A stretch of 64,000 nt of DNA. It comes from JBMHDN01 sp049889355. GTDB lineage: Bacteria > Pseudomonadota > Alphaproteobacteria > Puniceispirillales > Puniceispirillaceae. Made by a program: the position numbers and the translations under genes. Below, piece after piece: positions 7,658 to 17,452 of the stretch (its first letter is position 1; each line of letters begins with the position of its first letter). Below the pieces are notes generated by a model. That model was not told the DNA's origin. It saw only the letters and a program-made list of their open reading frames with translations, and made no database searches. The stretch lies in NCBI GenBank assembly GCA_049889355.1, contig JBMHDN010000030.1, positions 13,041 to 77,040 of the forward strand. The letters run 5' to 3'.

Positions 7658-10180
7658 ATGACAAAAAAAATGCTGATCGATGCACATCAGCCCGAAGAAA
7701 CTCGGGTGGTGTTGCTCAATGGGAACAAAATCGAAGAATTTGATTATGAAAGCACCAGCCACAAACAACTTAAAGGAAATGTCTATCTCGCCAAGGTAAC
7801 GCGTGTTGAACCTTCGCTTCAGGCAGCTTTTGTTGAATATGGTGGAAACCGCCAGGGTTTCCTTGCTTTCAGTGAGATCCATCCCGATTATTATCGCATC
7901 CCCGTAGAAGACCGCGCTGAGCTGGTCGAAGCTGAAACAGCTGATGCTGAAGCTCAAAAAGATTCTCAAGAGGCTGATGAAAGCGCGGCTGACGAAACAG
8001 CCGAAGCGCAAACATCAGATGATAATGCAGCTGATGAAAATCAGGCAGGTTCAGCTGCGCCTGAAACGCTTGGCGGCGAAGATGAGACCGAAGAGCGCCA
8101 GACCAGCCAAGCCACCATGCGGCGCTATAAAATTCAGGAAGTGATCACCCGTAAACAGCTTTTGTTGGTGCAGGTTGTCAAAGAGGAGCGCGGCAATAAG
8201 GGCGCAGCGCTGACCACTTATCTGTCGCTGGCTGGCCGCTATTGTGTTTTGATGCCAAACAGCCCGCGTGGCGGCGGTGTATCGCGCAAAATCACCAATG
8301 TGGCTGATCGCAAGCGACTGAAATCTGTTGTGGGTGATTTAGAAATTCCAAAAGGCATGGCGGTCATTGTCCGCACCGCTGGCGCCAAAAGAACCAAAAC
8401 AGAAATCAAGCGCGATTACGCCTATCTGACCAAATTATGGAATGAAATTCGTGGCCTGACGATTGAATCTGAAGCCCCGGCGCTCATCCATGAAGAAGGC
8501 TCGCTGGTCAAGCGCACCATCCGCGATGTCTATTCTCATGACGTTGAAGAGGTAGTTGTCGAAGGGGATGACGCCTATAAAATGGCCCGTGCTCAGATGA
8601 AGATGCTGATCCCGAGCCATGTGAAGCGCGTGGTGAAATATGATGGCAACGCGCATTTATTCCAGTCGCATCAGGTTGAATCCCAGCTGGATATAATTCA
8701 CCAAAATGAAGTGACCTTGAAATCAGGTGGCTATTTGGTGCTGAACCAGACAGAAGCGCTGGTCGCGATAGATGTGAACTCTGGCAAAGCCACAAAAGAG
8801 CGCAATATCGAAGAAACAGCACTGAAAACAAATTTAGAAGCGGCAGATGAGGTGGGGCGTCAATTACGCTTGCGCGATCTCTCCGGTTTGATTGTTATCG
8901 ACTTCATTGATATGGAAGAAAACCGCAATCAAGCACAAGTGGAGCGCCGGCTCAAAGAAGCCTTGCGTACTGACAGGGCCCGTATTCAGGTCGGGTCAAT
9001 CAGCCATTTCGGTTTGCTGGAAATGTCGCGCCAGAGATTGCGCCCATCACTGGTTGAATCAATTTCTCAGACCTGTCCGCATTGTGAAGGCACTGGGCGA
9101 GTGCGCTCGCCAAATACGGCCACCCTGCAAGTCTTGCGTATGCTTGAAGACGGGCTGGCTCATCATCAAAACCAACGCGGCGGCGAAGGCAGCTTGCGTG
9201 GCCAGCAACTCACTTTGCAAGTTACCCAAGAGGTTGCTTTATATATGCTGAACCATAAACGCGAGACGTTGCAGGCACTCGAAGAGCAATATGGCTGTCG
9301 CATTCTGGTTGAGGTTGATAACCAACTGGCTGCTGTCGAATGCCAGTTAATAGGTGAAAATGGCCCAATTGACCTGAATAACCAGCAACAAGAGCGCCGC
9401 AATAATAATCGCCGCTCACGTCGCCAAAATGGCCGCGATCAAAGGAACCGCGACCAGAAAAATAACGATCCGAAAAACAGCGAGCGTGATAATGGCGCAC
9501 AATCAGCTGTCGAAACAGGCACTGAAGAAGGCGCAGATGACGAGACCAGTCAGCAGGCCGCACCAGGTGATGACACAGATGATGAAGGTCAGCCAAAGAA
9601 GAGACGTCGCGGTCGGCGTGGCGGCAGACGCCGGAAAAAGCGTCAAGGTGATGACGGTGCTGATAATGGACTAACAGAGGCACAAGCATCTGAGACCAAA
9701 GACGATGACCAGGCGCCAGCGCAGGATAAGGGAGCTTACGCCAGCGCAGCATCAGATGACCAGCCAGAAAAGCCGAAAAAGGCTGCCAGAACAACACGTA
9801 AAAAAGCACCTGTTGTGAAATCAGCTGAAACCAGCATATCTGAGGGAGATGAAAAGCCAGCAGATGCAGGTGATGGCGTAGCTGATACAGAGGACAAGCC
9901 AGCCAAAAAGGCAAAAAAAGCTGCCAAGAAAACAGCAAAAAAAGCCGCTAAAAAGGCCAAGAAAGCGAGCGCTAAAAAGAAGGCTTTATCTGGCGATGGT
10001 GAGGCGATTGCAAAATCCGCCCCGACAAAGGCACCGGCTATTGATGCCAAGCCAGAATCAAAGGCTGACGCGGCAAGCGAGGCTGAAGATAGAGCGCCTA
10101 AATCCTCAGCTGCTATTGACGTGGTGGATGTTGATACAAGTGCTGATAAGCCGAAAAAACGCGGCTGGTGGTCACGTTAA
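7658..10180 (+). CDS. rne: Ribonuclease E
   Basis: An 840-residue endoribonuclease for mRNA decay and rRNA/tRNA processing. The S1 domain begins near residue 38 and is interrupted by an acidic low-complexity insert at about 88-152, a feature of alphaproteobacterial RNase E. The catalytic core has Asp372 in VAIDVNSGKAT and Asp415 in IVIDFIDME, and the Zn-link CPHCEGTG (Cys473, Cys476) joins subunits of the dimer. From about 580 the protein is disordered: Arg/Asn-rich, then acidic, then Arg/Lys-rich (KKRRRGRRGGRRRKK), then a Lys/Ala stretch resembling histone H1 tails, ending in KKRGWWSR. The C-terminal part is expected to scaffold the degradosome and bind RNA. The ribosome binding site (AAGAAAGACC) is modest. 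Confidence 0.96.
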   Translation: MTKKMLIDAHQPEETRVVLLNGNKIEEFDYESTSHKQLKGNVYLAKVTRVEPSLQAAFVEYGGNRQGFLAFSEIHPDYYRIPVEDRAELVEAETADAEAQKDSQEADESAADETAEAQTSDDNAADENQAGSAAPETLGGEDETEERQTSQATMRRYKIQEVITRKQLLLVQVVKEERGNKGAALTTYLSLAGRYCVLMPNSPRGGGVSRKITNVADRKRLKSVVGDLEIPKGMAVIVRTAGAKRTKTEIKRDYAYLTKLWNEIRGLTIESEAPALIHEEGSLVKRTIRDVYSHDVEEVVVEGDDAYKMARAQMKMLIPSHVKRVVKYDGNAHLFQSHQVESQLDIIHQNEVTLKSGGYLVLNQTEALVAIDVNSGKATKERNIEETALKTNLEAADEVGRQLRLRDLSGLIVIDFIDMEENRNQAQVERRLKEALRTDRARIQVGSISHFGLLEMSRQRLRPSLVESISQTCPHCEGTGRVRSPNTATLQVLRMLEDGLAHHQNQRGGEGSLRGQQLTLQVTQEVALYMLNHKRETLQALEEQYGCRILVEVDNQLAAVECQLIGENGPIDLNNQQQERRNNNRRSRRQNGRDQRNRDQKNNDPKNSERDNGAQSAVETGTEEGADDETSQQAAPGDDTDDEGQPKKRRRGRRGGRRRKKRQGDDGADNGLTEAQASETKDDDQAPAQDKGAYASAASDDQPEKPKKAARTTRKKAPVVKSAETSISEGDEKPADAGDGVADTEDKPAKKAKKAAKKTAKKAAKKAKKASAKKKALSGDGEAIAKSAPTKAPAIDAKPESKADAASEAEDRAPKSSAAIDVVDVDTSADKPKKRGWWSR

Positions 10181-10202
10181 AATCTGCCAAATTGACCAAC
10201 AC

Positions 10203-10232
10203 AAAAAAGCAGCTCTTTTGAGCTGCTTTTTT
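10203..10232. terminator. Bidirectional intrinsic terminator between rne and the aminotransferase
   Basis: A perfect 13-bp stem AAAAAAGCAGCTC / GAGCTGCTTTTTT with a TTTT loop. It has U runs in both directions and lies between two convergent genes, so it can end both transcripts. Confidence 0.92.
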
Positions 10233-10278
10233 GCCTGAGAAAGAAAAAGGGTATCGGTGCTAAACTGATAGCCAGCTG

Positions 10279-11484
10279 TTATTCTGCGGCGGTTACCTTA
10301 CGCGTTTCGACAAAGCCATTGATCCGCTTGACTGCCTCATGCATGGACTGAGTTGAGCCTGCAAAAGACAGGCGCAAATAGCGATGGCCATTTTCTGGGT
10401 CGAAATCAACACCCGGTGTGGTCGCAACACCTGTCTGCTCTAGCAATTCTGCTGCAAAGGTAATGGAATCATCTGTTAGCGCGCTGACATCTGCATAAAG
10501 ATAAAATGCGCCATCGCAAGGTGCATGATTGCCTAAAAATTCTGGCGATAAGCCAGAGAGCAGAATCTCACGATTGGTCTTATAGCGCGCGGTGTGACCA
10601 TCCAGCTCGTCTTTGCAATCAAAAGCCATGACAGCTGCCATCTGATTAGGTGTGGGCGCTGCGATATATAGGTTTTGAGCCAGACGCTCGGTGGCCTGCA
10701 CCAATTCCTCTGGAACGATCATCCAGCCAATACGCCAGCCTGTCATCGAAAAATATTTAGACAGGCTGTTCACGATAATGGCGTTTTTTGTGTAACGCAG
10801 GACTGAATCGCATTCCCCGCTATAATTTAGCCCGTGATAGATTTCATCTGATATCAGCCGCACGCCTTTTTCATCACACCATCTGGCAATCTTACCCAAT
10901 TCCTCAGGCGGTATGATGACGCCTGTTGGATTATGCGGGCTGGCAATCATCAACCCGTCAGGCAGACGATCCCAGCTCTCCATTTCCTTCAGCTTGGGCA
11001 TCCAGCCTTCATCAGGACCTGCCGGGATATTCACCGGCTTTAATCCGAGCCCGAGCATCAGATTACGATAGGCAGGATAGCCAGGTACCGGAATGGCAAT
11101 CTCATCTCCTTCATCAAACGCCGCCATAAAGCTGATTGCAAAGGCCGTTGATGAGCCAACCGTGATCGCCAGACGCTCAACAGGTACATCCAGCCCGTAC
11201 CAATTTTGATAATGCTGTGAAAGACGCGTGCGCAGTGCCAGTTGCCCCATGGGCAGACCATAGCCATGGTTGGATAGCTCTGCCATGGTCTCAACCAGCT
11301 TTTCCATCACCGCCTGCGGTGCAGAACTCGCCGGCTGGCCCACTTCCAAATGGATCACATCTTCGCCTGCTGCTTGCTTTTCAGATGCCAGACGCATCAC
11401 ATCCATCGCCATGAAAGGGGGCAGATGCGCCCGCTTTGATATCTTTTGGCGCGGCGGCTGTTTGTTGGCATTGTCAGCTGTCAT
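10279..11484 (-). CDS. Pyridoxal phosphate-dependent aminotransferase, class I/II
   Basis: A 401-residue fold-type I aminotransferase. Visible PLP-site residues are Asn186 in SPHNPTGV, Asp213 and Tyr216 in SDEIYHG, and the Schiff-base Lys243 in SLSKYFSMTGWRIGW. The substrate is not evident; the family includes aspartate, alanine and aromatic aminotransferases, and paralogues are hard to tell apart by sequence. It is divergent from the M48 protease gene with a 276-bp, AT-rich spacer. Confidence 0.88.
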   Translation of the reverse strand: MTADNANKQPPRQKISKRAHLPPFMAMDVMRLASEKQAAGEDVIHLEVGQPASSAPQAVMEKLVETMAELSNHGYGLPMGQLALRTRLSQHYQNWYGLDVPVERLAITVGSSTAFAISFMAAFDEGDEIAIPVPGYPAYRNLMLGLGLKPVNIPAGPDEGWMPKLKEMESWDRLPDGLMIASPHNPTGVIIPPEELGKIARWCDEKGVRLISDEIYHGLNYSGECDSVLRYTKNAIIVNSLSKYFSMTGWRIGWMIVPEELVQATERLAQNLYIAAPTPNQMAAVMAFDCKDELDGHTARYKTNREILLSGLSPEFLGNHAPCDGAFYLYADVSALTDDSITFAAELLEQTGVATTPGVDFDPENGHRYLRLSFAGSTQSMHEAVKRINGFVETRKVTAAE

Positions 11485-11760
11485 CTCGAACTCTCTTCAT
11501 GACGTGAACAGCACATCCAGCCTCAAGACTGTCTGTACTTGTGATGTTGTCTTTGCAAACCAGCTTTGACCCAGCAGGGCTGTTTTATCCCCTATCATTA
11601 TGCTAGAATTACATGGCATCTTGTAAAGACTGAAATAATTTTCGAGGCGCACAACATCATGCTTTTATCGCTGTGTCAAAGTTCTTATATTGAATAATAT
11701 TTCTTAATTTAAATTTATTTCGAATATTATTTCGTTTTCCAAAAATTTCAAGGAAATTGC

Positions 11761-13083
11761 ATGCTCAGATCTCGTCAAATCAGATGTATTATCGCTTTTT
11801 TCCTGATTTTATTCGGTTTTTCCAGCCTGAGCCAAGCTGGATTAATCCGTGATGCAGAGTTGGAATCAGAATTAGAAAAACTGGCTATGCCAATGGCCCG
11901 TTCAGCTGGGTTGCCCAGCTTGAAAATCCGCATTGTACCAGAGACAAGCTATAACGCCTTTGTGATGGGCCGCGATGTGATTTATGTGCATGCAGGCCTG
12001 TTGCTCAAGGCCCGCAGCGGCGAAGAGATATTAGGCGTATTTGCGCATGAAATCGGCCATCTGGCAGCTGGTCATGTACCCCGCCGATCAGAAGCCATCC
12101 AAGAAGCCAACCTGGCGACAACGCTCAGCGCACTTGCCGCCATTGCAGCAGCCGCAAGCGGGTCAGGCGATGCGGCGGTTGGCGTCTTATTAGGTGGAAC
12201 GGACCAGGCTAAACGGCGTTATTTGGCCCGTTCGCGTCAAGATGAGGCCATTGCTGATGAATGGGCATTAACCTTATTAGATGAACATCAGATCAGCGCT
12301 TCGGGTATGGCTGATTTCATGCGCCGGCTGGCCAGCGAGCGCGCTCTGCCTGAGAGCCGCCAGAGCGAATATTATGCCACACACCCTGCTGCCCATGATC
12401 GCTTACATGTATTTGAAGACCATTTGAGCCAATCTGCCTATTCAGATTCTGAATTACCCCTAAAGTCACAAGCTGTCTTGATGCGGTTGCGCGGTAAACT
12501 TGCTGCCTATCTGGACCGTCCTGCTCCTTTATTGCGCGAGCTCCGCAAAGCTGAACCAAGCGATAATACACGCTATCAGCTGGCGATATTACACTATAGG
12601 CGCGGTAATTTTTCGGAGGCGCTAGTCCAATTGGACGCGCTCATCTCTGCCCACCCAAGCGACCCTTTTTATCTGGAACTCAAAGGCGATATCCTGATGG
12701 GGGCGGCCGAAATAGAGGCAGCGCGCGGTTTGTATGAGAACGCCTATCGGCTCTCTGGACAACATCCGCTCATTGGTCTTTCGCTTGCCAGATGCCTGAT
12801 TGCCATTGGCCAGCCTGATGATTTGGAAAAAGCAGCAACCCTGCTCTCACGTCTTCAGCAGAGCGAGCCAAACTGGGCCTTTATCTATCGCCAAAAAGCC
12901 ATCGCCTTAGGCCGGCTTGGCAGGCTGGCTGATGCTGATATTTTGTTGGCAGAAGAAGCCTTATTAATAGGCGATAAAGCACAGGCTAGATTATTAGCGA
13001 CCCGGGCACGCAAATATGAAAATGCCAGCGAAGGTGTCAAACAGCGCGCAGATGACATCTTGTTTCAGCTTTCCGCCCAATAA
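11761..13083 (+). CDS. Secreted M48 family metalloprotease with TPR repeats (BepA-like)
   Basis: A 440-residue periplasmic protein with a signal peptide (about 1-26, ending SLSQAG). The zinc motif HEIGH is at 96-100 in VFAHEIGHLAAGHV, and a third ligand is likely the Glu in DEAIADEWAL. The C-terminal half (from about 260) is made of TPR-like helical repeats (YQLAILHYRRGNFSEALVQL and similar). The layout matches BepA/YfgC, which assists or degrades outer-membrane proteins such as LptD. It starts the block leading to dsbA and aroQ. The 70 bp upstream are strikingly AT-rich. Confidence 0.9.
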   Translation: MLRSRQIRCIIAFFLILFGFSSLSQAGLIRDAELESELEKLAMPMARSAGLPSLKIRIVPETSYNAFVMGRDVIYVHAGLLLKARSGEEILGVFAHEIGHLAAGHVPRRSEAIQEANLATTLSALAAIAAAASGSGDAAVGVLLGGTDQAKRRYLARSRQDEAIADEWALTLLDEHQISASGMADFMRRLASERALPESRQSEYYATHPAAHDRLHVFEDHLSQSAYSDSELPLKSQAVLMRLRGKLAAYLDRPAPLLRELRKAEPSDNTRYQLAILHYRRGNFSEALVQLDALISAHPSDPFYLELKGDILMGAAEIEAARGLYENAYRLSGQHPLIGLSLARCLIAIGQPDDLEKAATLLSRLQQSEPNWAFIYRQKAIALGRLGRLADADILLAEEALLIGDKAQARLLATRARKYENASEGVKQRADDILFQLSAQ

Positions 13084-13222
13084 AAACCACCTTATTGATC
13101 AACAGCCGGTTTTACTTGTTTCTTCATGCGGCTCAGGCTAACTTTGAGCAAAAGCAGGACCTGCGCGAATAGTGGGTGGCTTGCTGACTTATTAAACCCT
13201 ACAAATTAGGTTAGGACACGAA

Positions 13223-13939
13223 ATGACTCGTTTTGTTCTCAGCATCTGCGCTCTGATGGTGGCTTTTGTGGCATCTGCCCATGCAGATATCAGCAAGGCT
13301 GATAAAGCAGCATTTGAAGAGATGATCCGCGCCTATATTATGGATAATCCAGATGTGATCCGCCAGTCGCTGATTGAATTGCAGGAACGCGAACAGCTTG
13401 CCGCCATGCAACGCGGGCTCGATCTTGCCAGAGCTGAACAGCCAGATGGTGTGATGGGCAATCCAAATGGTGACCTGATAATCTATGAGTTCTCAGATTA
13501 TAATTGTGGCTATTGCCGGCGTATGTTTAGCACCCTGCAAGCCGTAGTCGAGGAAGACCCCAACCTGACAGTGAAGGTCAAAGAACTCCCAATTTTGGCT
13601 GAAAGCTCAGTGCTGGCCGCACGTGCCGGTATCGCCGCCCAAAAACAAGGCAAATTTGAAGCCTTCCACACCGCGATGATGCAAAGCGCAGGCGGCATTT
13701 CAAACGCGACCATCGAAGCGGCCGCCCGCCTTGCGGATATGGATTTGGACCAGATGTTGCGCGATATGGACGCTGCTGAAACAGAAGAGACCATAAGCCG
13801 GACACGGGCAGCCGCAACGGCACTGGAAGTACGCGGGACACCGGCTTTGCTTATCGGTGATACTTTGCTGCCGGGTGCGGTGGATATTAACCAATTACGG
13901 TCTGTGATTGCAGCCGAGCGCAGCAAGAAGAACTCATAA
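13223..13939 (+). CDS. Periplasmic DsbA-family thiol:disulfide oxidoreductase (ScsC/Com1-like)
   Basis: A 238-residue secreted thioredoxin-fold protein. The signal peptide is at 1-21 (VAFVASAHAD). A helical N-terminal region with DNPDVIRQSLIELQ resembles the ScsC-type oligomerisation segment. The redox motif is CGYC (Cys95, Cys98) in YNCGYCRRMF, and the cis-Pro loop is RGTPALL near residue 198. Such proteins make or isomerise disulfides in the periplasm. The gene sits between the M48 protease and aroQ, a neighbourhood common in alphaproteobacteria. Confidence 0.92.
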   Translation: MTRFVLSICALMVAFVASAHADISKADKAAFEEMIRAYIMDNPDVIRQSLIELQEREQLAAMQRGLDLARAEQPDGVMGNPNGDLIIYEFSDYNCGYCRRMFSTLQAVVEEDPNLTVKVKELPILAESSVLAARAGIAAQKQGKFEAFHTAMMQSAGGISNATIEAAARLADMDLDQMLRDMDAAETEETISRTRAAATALEVRGTPALLIGDTLLPGAVDINQLRSVIAAERSKKNS

Positions 13940-13996
13940 GGCGAAGATAAATGCCTATCACCCGAAAAGACGCACAATTAATGGACAAGTCATCTC

Positions 13997-14449
13997 ATGG
14001 GTAAACAAAATGATATTTGGGTCATTAACGGGCCTAACTTAAATATGCTCGGCAAGCGCGAGCCTGAGCTCTATGGATCGCAAAGCCTGTCTGATATTGA
14101 AGAGGCCGCGCAAAAGCGGGCAGCTAACCATGGCCTCAGTCTTGTCTGGCATCAAAGCAATCATGAGGGCCAGATCATTGACTGGTTGCAAGCTGCGCGC
14201 AACGATGCACGTTCTGTTATTCTGAACGCGGCTGGCTATACCCATAGTTCTGTGGCCATTCGCGATGCTTTCCTTCTTTTTGAAGGTCCGCGCCTTGAGA
14301 TACATTTATCCAACATCTATCAGCGCGAAGAATTCCGCCATCATTCCTATTTGTCTGATGTCGCCACAGGTATAATTGCAGGTTTTGGGGCAACTTCTTA
14401 CCTTCTTGCCATTGAAGCGGTGGCAGATTTGTTGCAAGATACGCCCTAG
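13997..14449 (+). CDS. aroQ: 3-dehydroquinate dehydratase, type II
   Basis: A 150-residue dodecameric enzyme that dehydrates 3-dehydroquinate to 3-dehydroshikimate in the shikimate pathway. The N-terminal NGPNLNMLG (11-19), the lid Tyr26 in EPELYGS, NAAGYTHSSVAIRD (77-90) and the catalytic His103 in EIHLSNIYQREEFR are all intact. It lies 57 bp after the DsbA-like gene and 74 bp before accB. Confidence 0.96.
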   Translation: MGKQNDIWVINGPNLNMLGKREPELYGSQSLSDIEEAAQKRAANHGLSLVWHQSNHEGQIIDWLQAARNDARSVILNAAGYTHSSVAIRDAFLLFEGPRLEIHLSNIYQREEFRHHSYLSDVATGIIAGFGATSYLLAIEAVADLLQDTP

Positions 14450-14523
14450 GGAAAATCAATATTGTTTAAATAAAGTAGCAGCCGGTTTTGGCGCAAGCTT
14501 GTCTTAGCTAGGAGTCTGACATT

Positions 14524-15018
14524 ATGGCACCCACACGTTCACGTAAAACCCTGTCAAAAGAAGCCGTTCTGGTCAGAGATCTGGCAGAAATTCTGGATGC
14601 ACAGGATTTGACAGAGGTCGAACTGGAAACCGAAGCGATGGCAATCCGGATTTCACGCCAGCCTGCTGGCCAGACCGTTGTCACAACCGCTGCCGCGCCT
14701 ATGGCCGCTGCGCCAGCTGCAGCACCAGCCGCCGCATCAGAACCAGCCGCAGAAGCAGCCGCCGAGACAGATTTTGCAAGCCATCCAGGTGCTGTCAAAT
14801 CACCGATGGTTGGTACCGCCTATGAATCGCCAGAGCCAGGAGCAGCTGCCTTTGTGACAGTGGGCGACACGGTGAAAAAGGGCCAGACCGTGCTGATCAT
14901 CGAAGCGATGAAAGTGATGAACCCCATTACAGCACCACAAGATGGCACCGTGACACATATTCTGGTCGATAACGGCCAGCCAGTTGAATTTGATCAGGTC
15001 TTGATGGTGATTGCATAA
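14524..15018 (+). CDS. accB: Biotin carboxyl carrier protein of acetyl-CoA carboxylase
   Basis: A 164-residue carrier of the biotin that accepts CO2 from AccC and passes it to acetyl-CoA. The N-terminal part (about 12-46) is the conserved association region, followed by an Ala/Pro-rich flexible linker (about 50-85) and the biotinyl domain with Lys130 in IIEAMKVMNP. Its stop codon overlaps the accC start in TAATG, showing translational coupling. Confidence 0.97.
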   Translation: MAPTRSRKTLSKEAVLVRDLAEILDAQDLTEVELETEAMAIRISRQPAGQTVVTTAAAPMAAAPAAAPAAASEPAAEAAAETDFASHPGAVKSPMVGTAYESPEPGAAAFVTVGDTVKKGQTVLIIEAMKVMNPITAPQDGTVTHILVDNGQPVEFDQVLMVIA

Positions 15019-16364
15019 TGCCTTTTAAGAAAATTCTGATTGCCAATCGTGGGGATGTCGCCATCCGTGTGTTGCGGGCTTGCCGCCAGATGGGTATTCC
15101 CACCGTGATTGTTCACTCAACTGCAGATGCCAATTCGATGCCGGTCAGGCTGGCTGATGAATCGGTGTGTATTGGCCCGCCTAGCCCGACAGATAGCTAT
15201 CTGAACATGCCGGCTATTTTGTCTGCTGCTGCGGTTACAGGCTGTGATGCTGTGCATCCTGGCGTTGGTTTTTTGGCTGAAAATGCAGATTTTGCTGAAA
15301 TCATTGCAGCCCATGGGCTGACCTTCATCGGCCCATCGCCTCTGCATATCCGCAAGATGGGTGATAAGGTTGAGGCGAAAAAGACAGCTGAAGCTGCTGG
15401 ACTGCCGCTTGTACCGGGATCACCTGGCGCGGTGGAAAGTCTGGAAGAAGCACATGAGCTAGCAAAAGGAATTGGCTTTCCGCTGTTGGTCAAGGCTGCA
15501 TCAGGCGGCGGTGGCCGCGGCATGAAGGTTGCCAATAGCGCTGATGATCTCTCAGAAGCCTATTCATCTGCCCGCAGTGAAGCCAAGGCCGCTTTTGGTG
15601 ATGATACGGTTTATTTGGAGCGTTATCTGGATAATCCGCGCCATATTGAAATTCAGGTGATAGCCGATTCACATGGCAATGTCTGTCATTTGGGTGAGCG
15701 TGAATGTTCAGTTCAGCGCCGCCATCAAAAACTCTTTGAAGAGGCCCCTTCCCCGGTGCTAAGCGCGGCAGAACGGGCCGATATTGGTCGTATCGCTGCA
15801 GAAGCCACAGCCAAAATGGGTTATCTGGGCGTCGGCACCATGGAATTTCTCTGGCAGGACGGCAAGTTCTATTTCATTGAAATGAATACCCGCCTACAGG
15901 TGGAACACCCCATCACAGAAGCGATTACCGGTGTTGATCTGGTGGTCGAACAGATCAAAATCGCCGCAGGTGGGGAGCTGCCTTTCAAACAAGAAGATGT
16001 GACCTTTAATGGCCATGCAATTGAATGCCGTATTAATGCTGAGCATCCGGAAACCTTCATGCCAACACCTGGCAAGATCGAAGCCTATCATCCAGCAGGC
16101 GGGCCTGGTGTGCGTGTTGATACACAAGCCTATGCTGGCTATAGCGTGCCACCTTTTTATGATTCGCTGGTGGCAAAGCTGATTGTCCATGGTAAGGACC
16201 GAGATGAAGCCTTGGCTAAATTGTCTCTCGCCTTGGATGAATTTGTGATTGCCCCTATTCATACCACCCTGCCCCTACATCGCCGCCTTGTGCATGCAGA
16301 GGCGATTAAGTCTGGTGATTATTCTATCAAATGGCTGGAAGAATCCTTCCTGTCTGACGACTAA
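15018..16364 (+). CDS. accC: Biotin carboxylase subunit of acetyl-CoA carboxylase
   Basis: A 448-residue ATP-grasp enzyme that carboxylates biotin on AccB. It shows the N-terminal KKILIANRGDVAIRVLRAC, the glycine-rich ATP loop KAASGGGGRGMKV, ECSVQRRHQK and the active-site stretch FIEMNTRLQVEHP. Length is normal. It is coupled to accB through TAATG and followed after 10 bp by aat. Confidence 0.97.
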   Translation: MPFKKILIANRGDVAIRVLRACRQMGIPTVIVHSTADANSMPVRLADESVCIGPPSPTDSYLNMPAILSAAAVTGCDAVHPGVGFLAENADFAEIIAAHGLTFIGPSPLHIRKMGDKVEAKKTAEAAGLPLVPGSPGAVESLEEAHELAKGIGFPLLVKAASGGGGRGMKVANSADDLSEAYSSARSEAKAAFGDDTVYLERYLDNPRHIEIQVIADSHGNVCHLGERECSVQRRHQKLFEEAPSPVLSAAERADIGRIAAEATAKMGYLGVGTMEFLWQDGKFYFIEMNTRLQVEHPITEAITGVDLVVEQIKIAAGGELPFKQEDVTFNGHAIECRINAEHPETFMPTPGKIEAYHPAGGPGVRVDTQAYAGYSVPPFYDSLVAKLIVHGKDRDEALAKLSLALDEFVIAPIHTTLPLHRRLVHAEAIKSGDYSIKWLEESFLSDD

Positions 16365-16374
16365 CGGCATTTTT

Positions 16375-17034
16375 ATGTCAGGCGCGCAGTATATCTACGC
16401 CCCTGAAACCCTGATACGTGCTTATATGCTGGGTGTCTTTCCAATGGCTGAGAGCCGGACTGACCCCAGCATTAATTTTTATGCTCCTGATATCAGAGGT
16501 GTACTGCCATTAAACCCGCCGCATATTCCGCGCAAAATGGGCAAGCTGGTGCGCCAACGCCGTTATGAAGTGCGCTGGAACCACGCTTTTGCACAGGTTA
16601 TCGATGCCTGTGCTGAGATAAATGAGTGGCGGCAGGAAACCTGGATTAATGATGAAATCATCCGCCTATTCATCGCGCTTCATAAAATGGGATTTGCACA
16701 TAGCGTTGAAGTCTATGATGCAGATAAACTCATTGGCGGGCTTTATGGGCTGGCTATTGGTGGCTGTTTTTTTGGCGAATCTATGTTTTCACGCCAAAGT
16801 AACAGCTCAAAACTGGCACTGGTACATCTGATAGCTAGGTTGAAGGCTGGCGGCTTCCGCTTGCTGGATGCGCAGTTCAGCAATGAACACCTCAAACAAT
16901 TTGGCTTGCAGGACATACCAGCTGATGATTTTACACCGATGCTAGAAGAAGCGCTGGCGACAGAGGCCAGTTTAGACCTCAGCCTGTCTGAGGATGTGGT
17001 GATCAACCGTCTTTTTGAACGCCCCAACTCATGA
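16375..17034 (+). CDS. aat: Leucyl/phenylalanyl-tRNA--protein transferase
   Basis: A 219-residue enzyme of the N-end rule pathway that adds Leu or Phe to proteins with N-terminal Lys or Arg, marking them for ClpS/ClpAP. The family signatures are GVFPMAESR, AIGGCFFGESMFSR and FRLLDAQFSNEHLKQFG. The frame stays open upstream into accC, but homology begins at the ATG at 16375, 10 bp after the accC stop, so I choose that start. clpS and clpA, the other arms of this pathway, lie about 8 kb downstream. Confidence 0.94.
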   Translation: MSGAQYIYAPETLIRAYMLGVFPMAESRTDPSINFYAPDIRGVLPLNPPHIPRKMGKLVRQRRYEVRWNHAFAQVIDACAEINEWRQETWINDEIIRLFIALHKMGFAHSVEVYDADKLIGGLYGLAIGGCFFGESMFSRQSNSSKLALVHLIARLKAGGFRLLDAQFSNEHLKQFGLQDIPADDFTPMLEEALATEASLDLSLSEDVVINRLFERPNS

Positions 17035-17047
17035 TGAGGCAGCACCC

Positions 17048-17452
17048 TTATTCAGCAACACAAGCCAGAACGGTCACATCATAAACCGGATGTTCCAAGC
17101 CTGATAAGGCGGGGCTGGAGGCAAACATCCAGCCTGAAAAAACCTGCCGCGCTTGTGCGGGGCTCTGTTGCTGGTAGCCACGGTCGGTAATGGTCAGAAA
17201 TGCCGCATGTTCAGGTGGCTCTTCTGGTGGGTTATAGGCACAATGTGACAGCAAAATTTCAAGCGTACCCAATTTTACAGGCTGGCCTATATTCACCGTG
17301 ATGGTTTGAATACGCGCGGTTATCTTATCTAATGTTTGTAATTGCACTGTTTGTGCAGTCAGCCAGCTTTTGGCAAAAGCACTTATAGGCAAGGCGATAA
17401 CGCTAAGCACCGCCAATAAAATCGTGATGTGCGCTTTAAGGCTATTGTGCAT
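17048..17452 (-). CDS. Secreted DUF2155 family protein
   Basis: A 134-residue exported protein of the DUF2155 family with a signal peptide (LLAVLSVIALPISAFA). The mature part carries conserved family features: TLDKITARIQT, GTLEILLSHCAYNPPEEPPEHAAFL and FSGWMFASSPALSGLEHPVYDV with two cysteines. Function is unknown. An upstream start at 17479 is possible, but the ATG at 17452 has AAGG five bases upstream and gives a compact signal peptide; it overlaps the mlaD stop by 11 bp. In alphaproteobacteria this gene regularly accompanies mlaD and NDUFA12. Confidence 0.88.
   Translation of the reverse strand: MHNSLKAHITILLAVLSVIALPISAFAKSWLTAQTVQLQTLDKITARIQTITVNIGQPVKLGTLEILLSHCAYNPPEEPPEHAAFLTITDRGYQQQSPAQARQVFSGWMFASSPALSGLEHPVYDVTVLACVAE

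Noticed and set aside
7447..7743. Open frame of 98 codons across the rne leader and rne start.
   Set aside because: It has no family resemblance, overlaps rne in another frame and lies over the leader hairpin; chance frame.
9222..9938. Long 238-codon frame on the minus strand inside rne.
   Set aside because: It is the antisense shadow of the low-complexity RNase E tail; His/Leu-rich composition without domain features.
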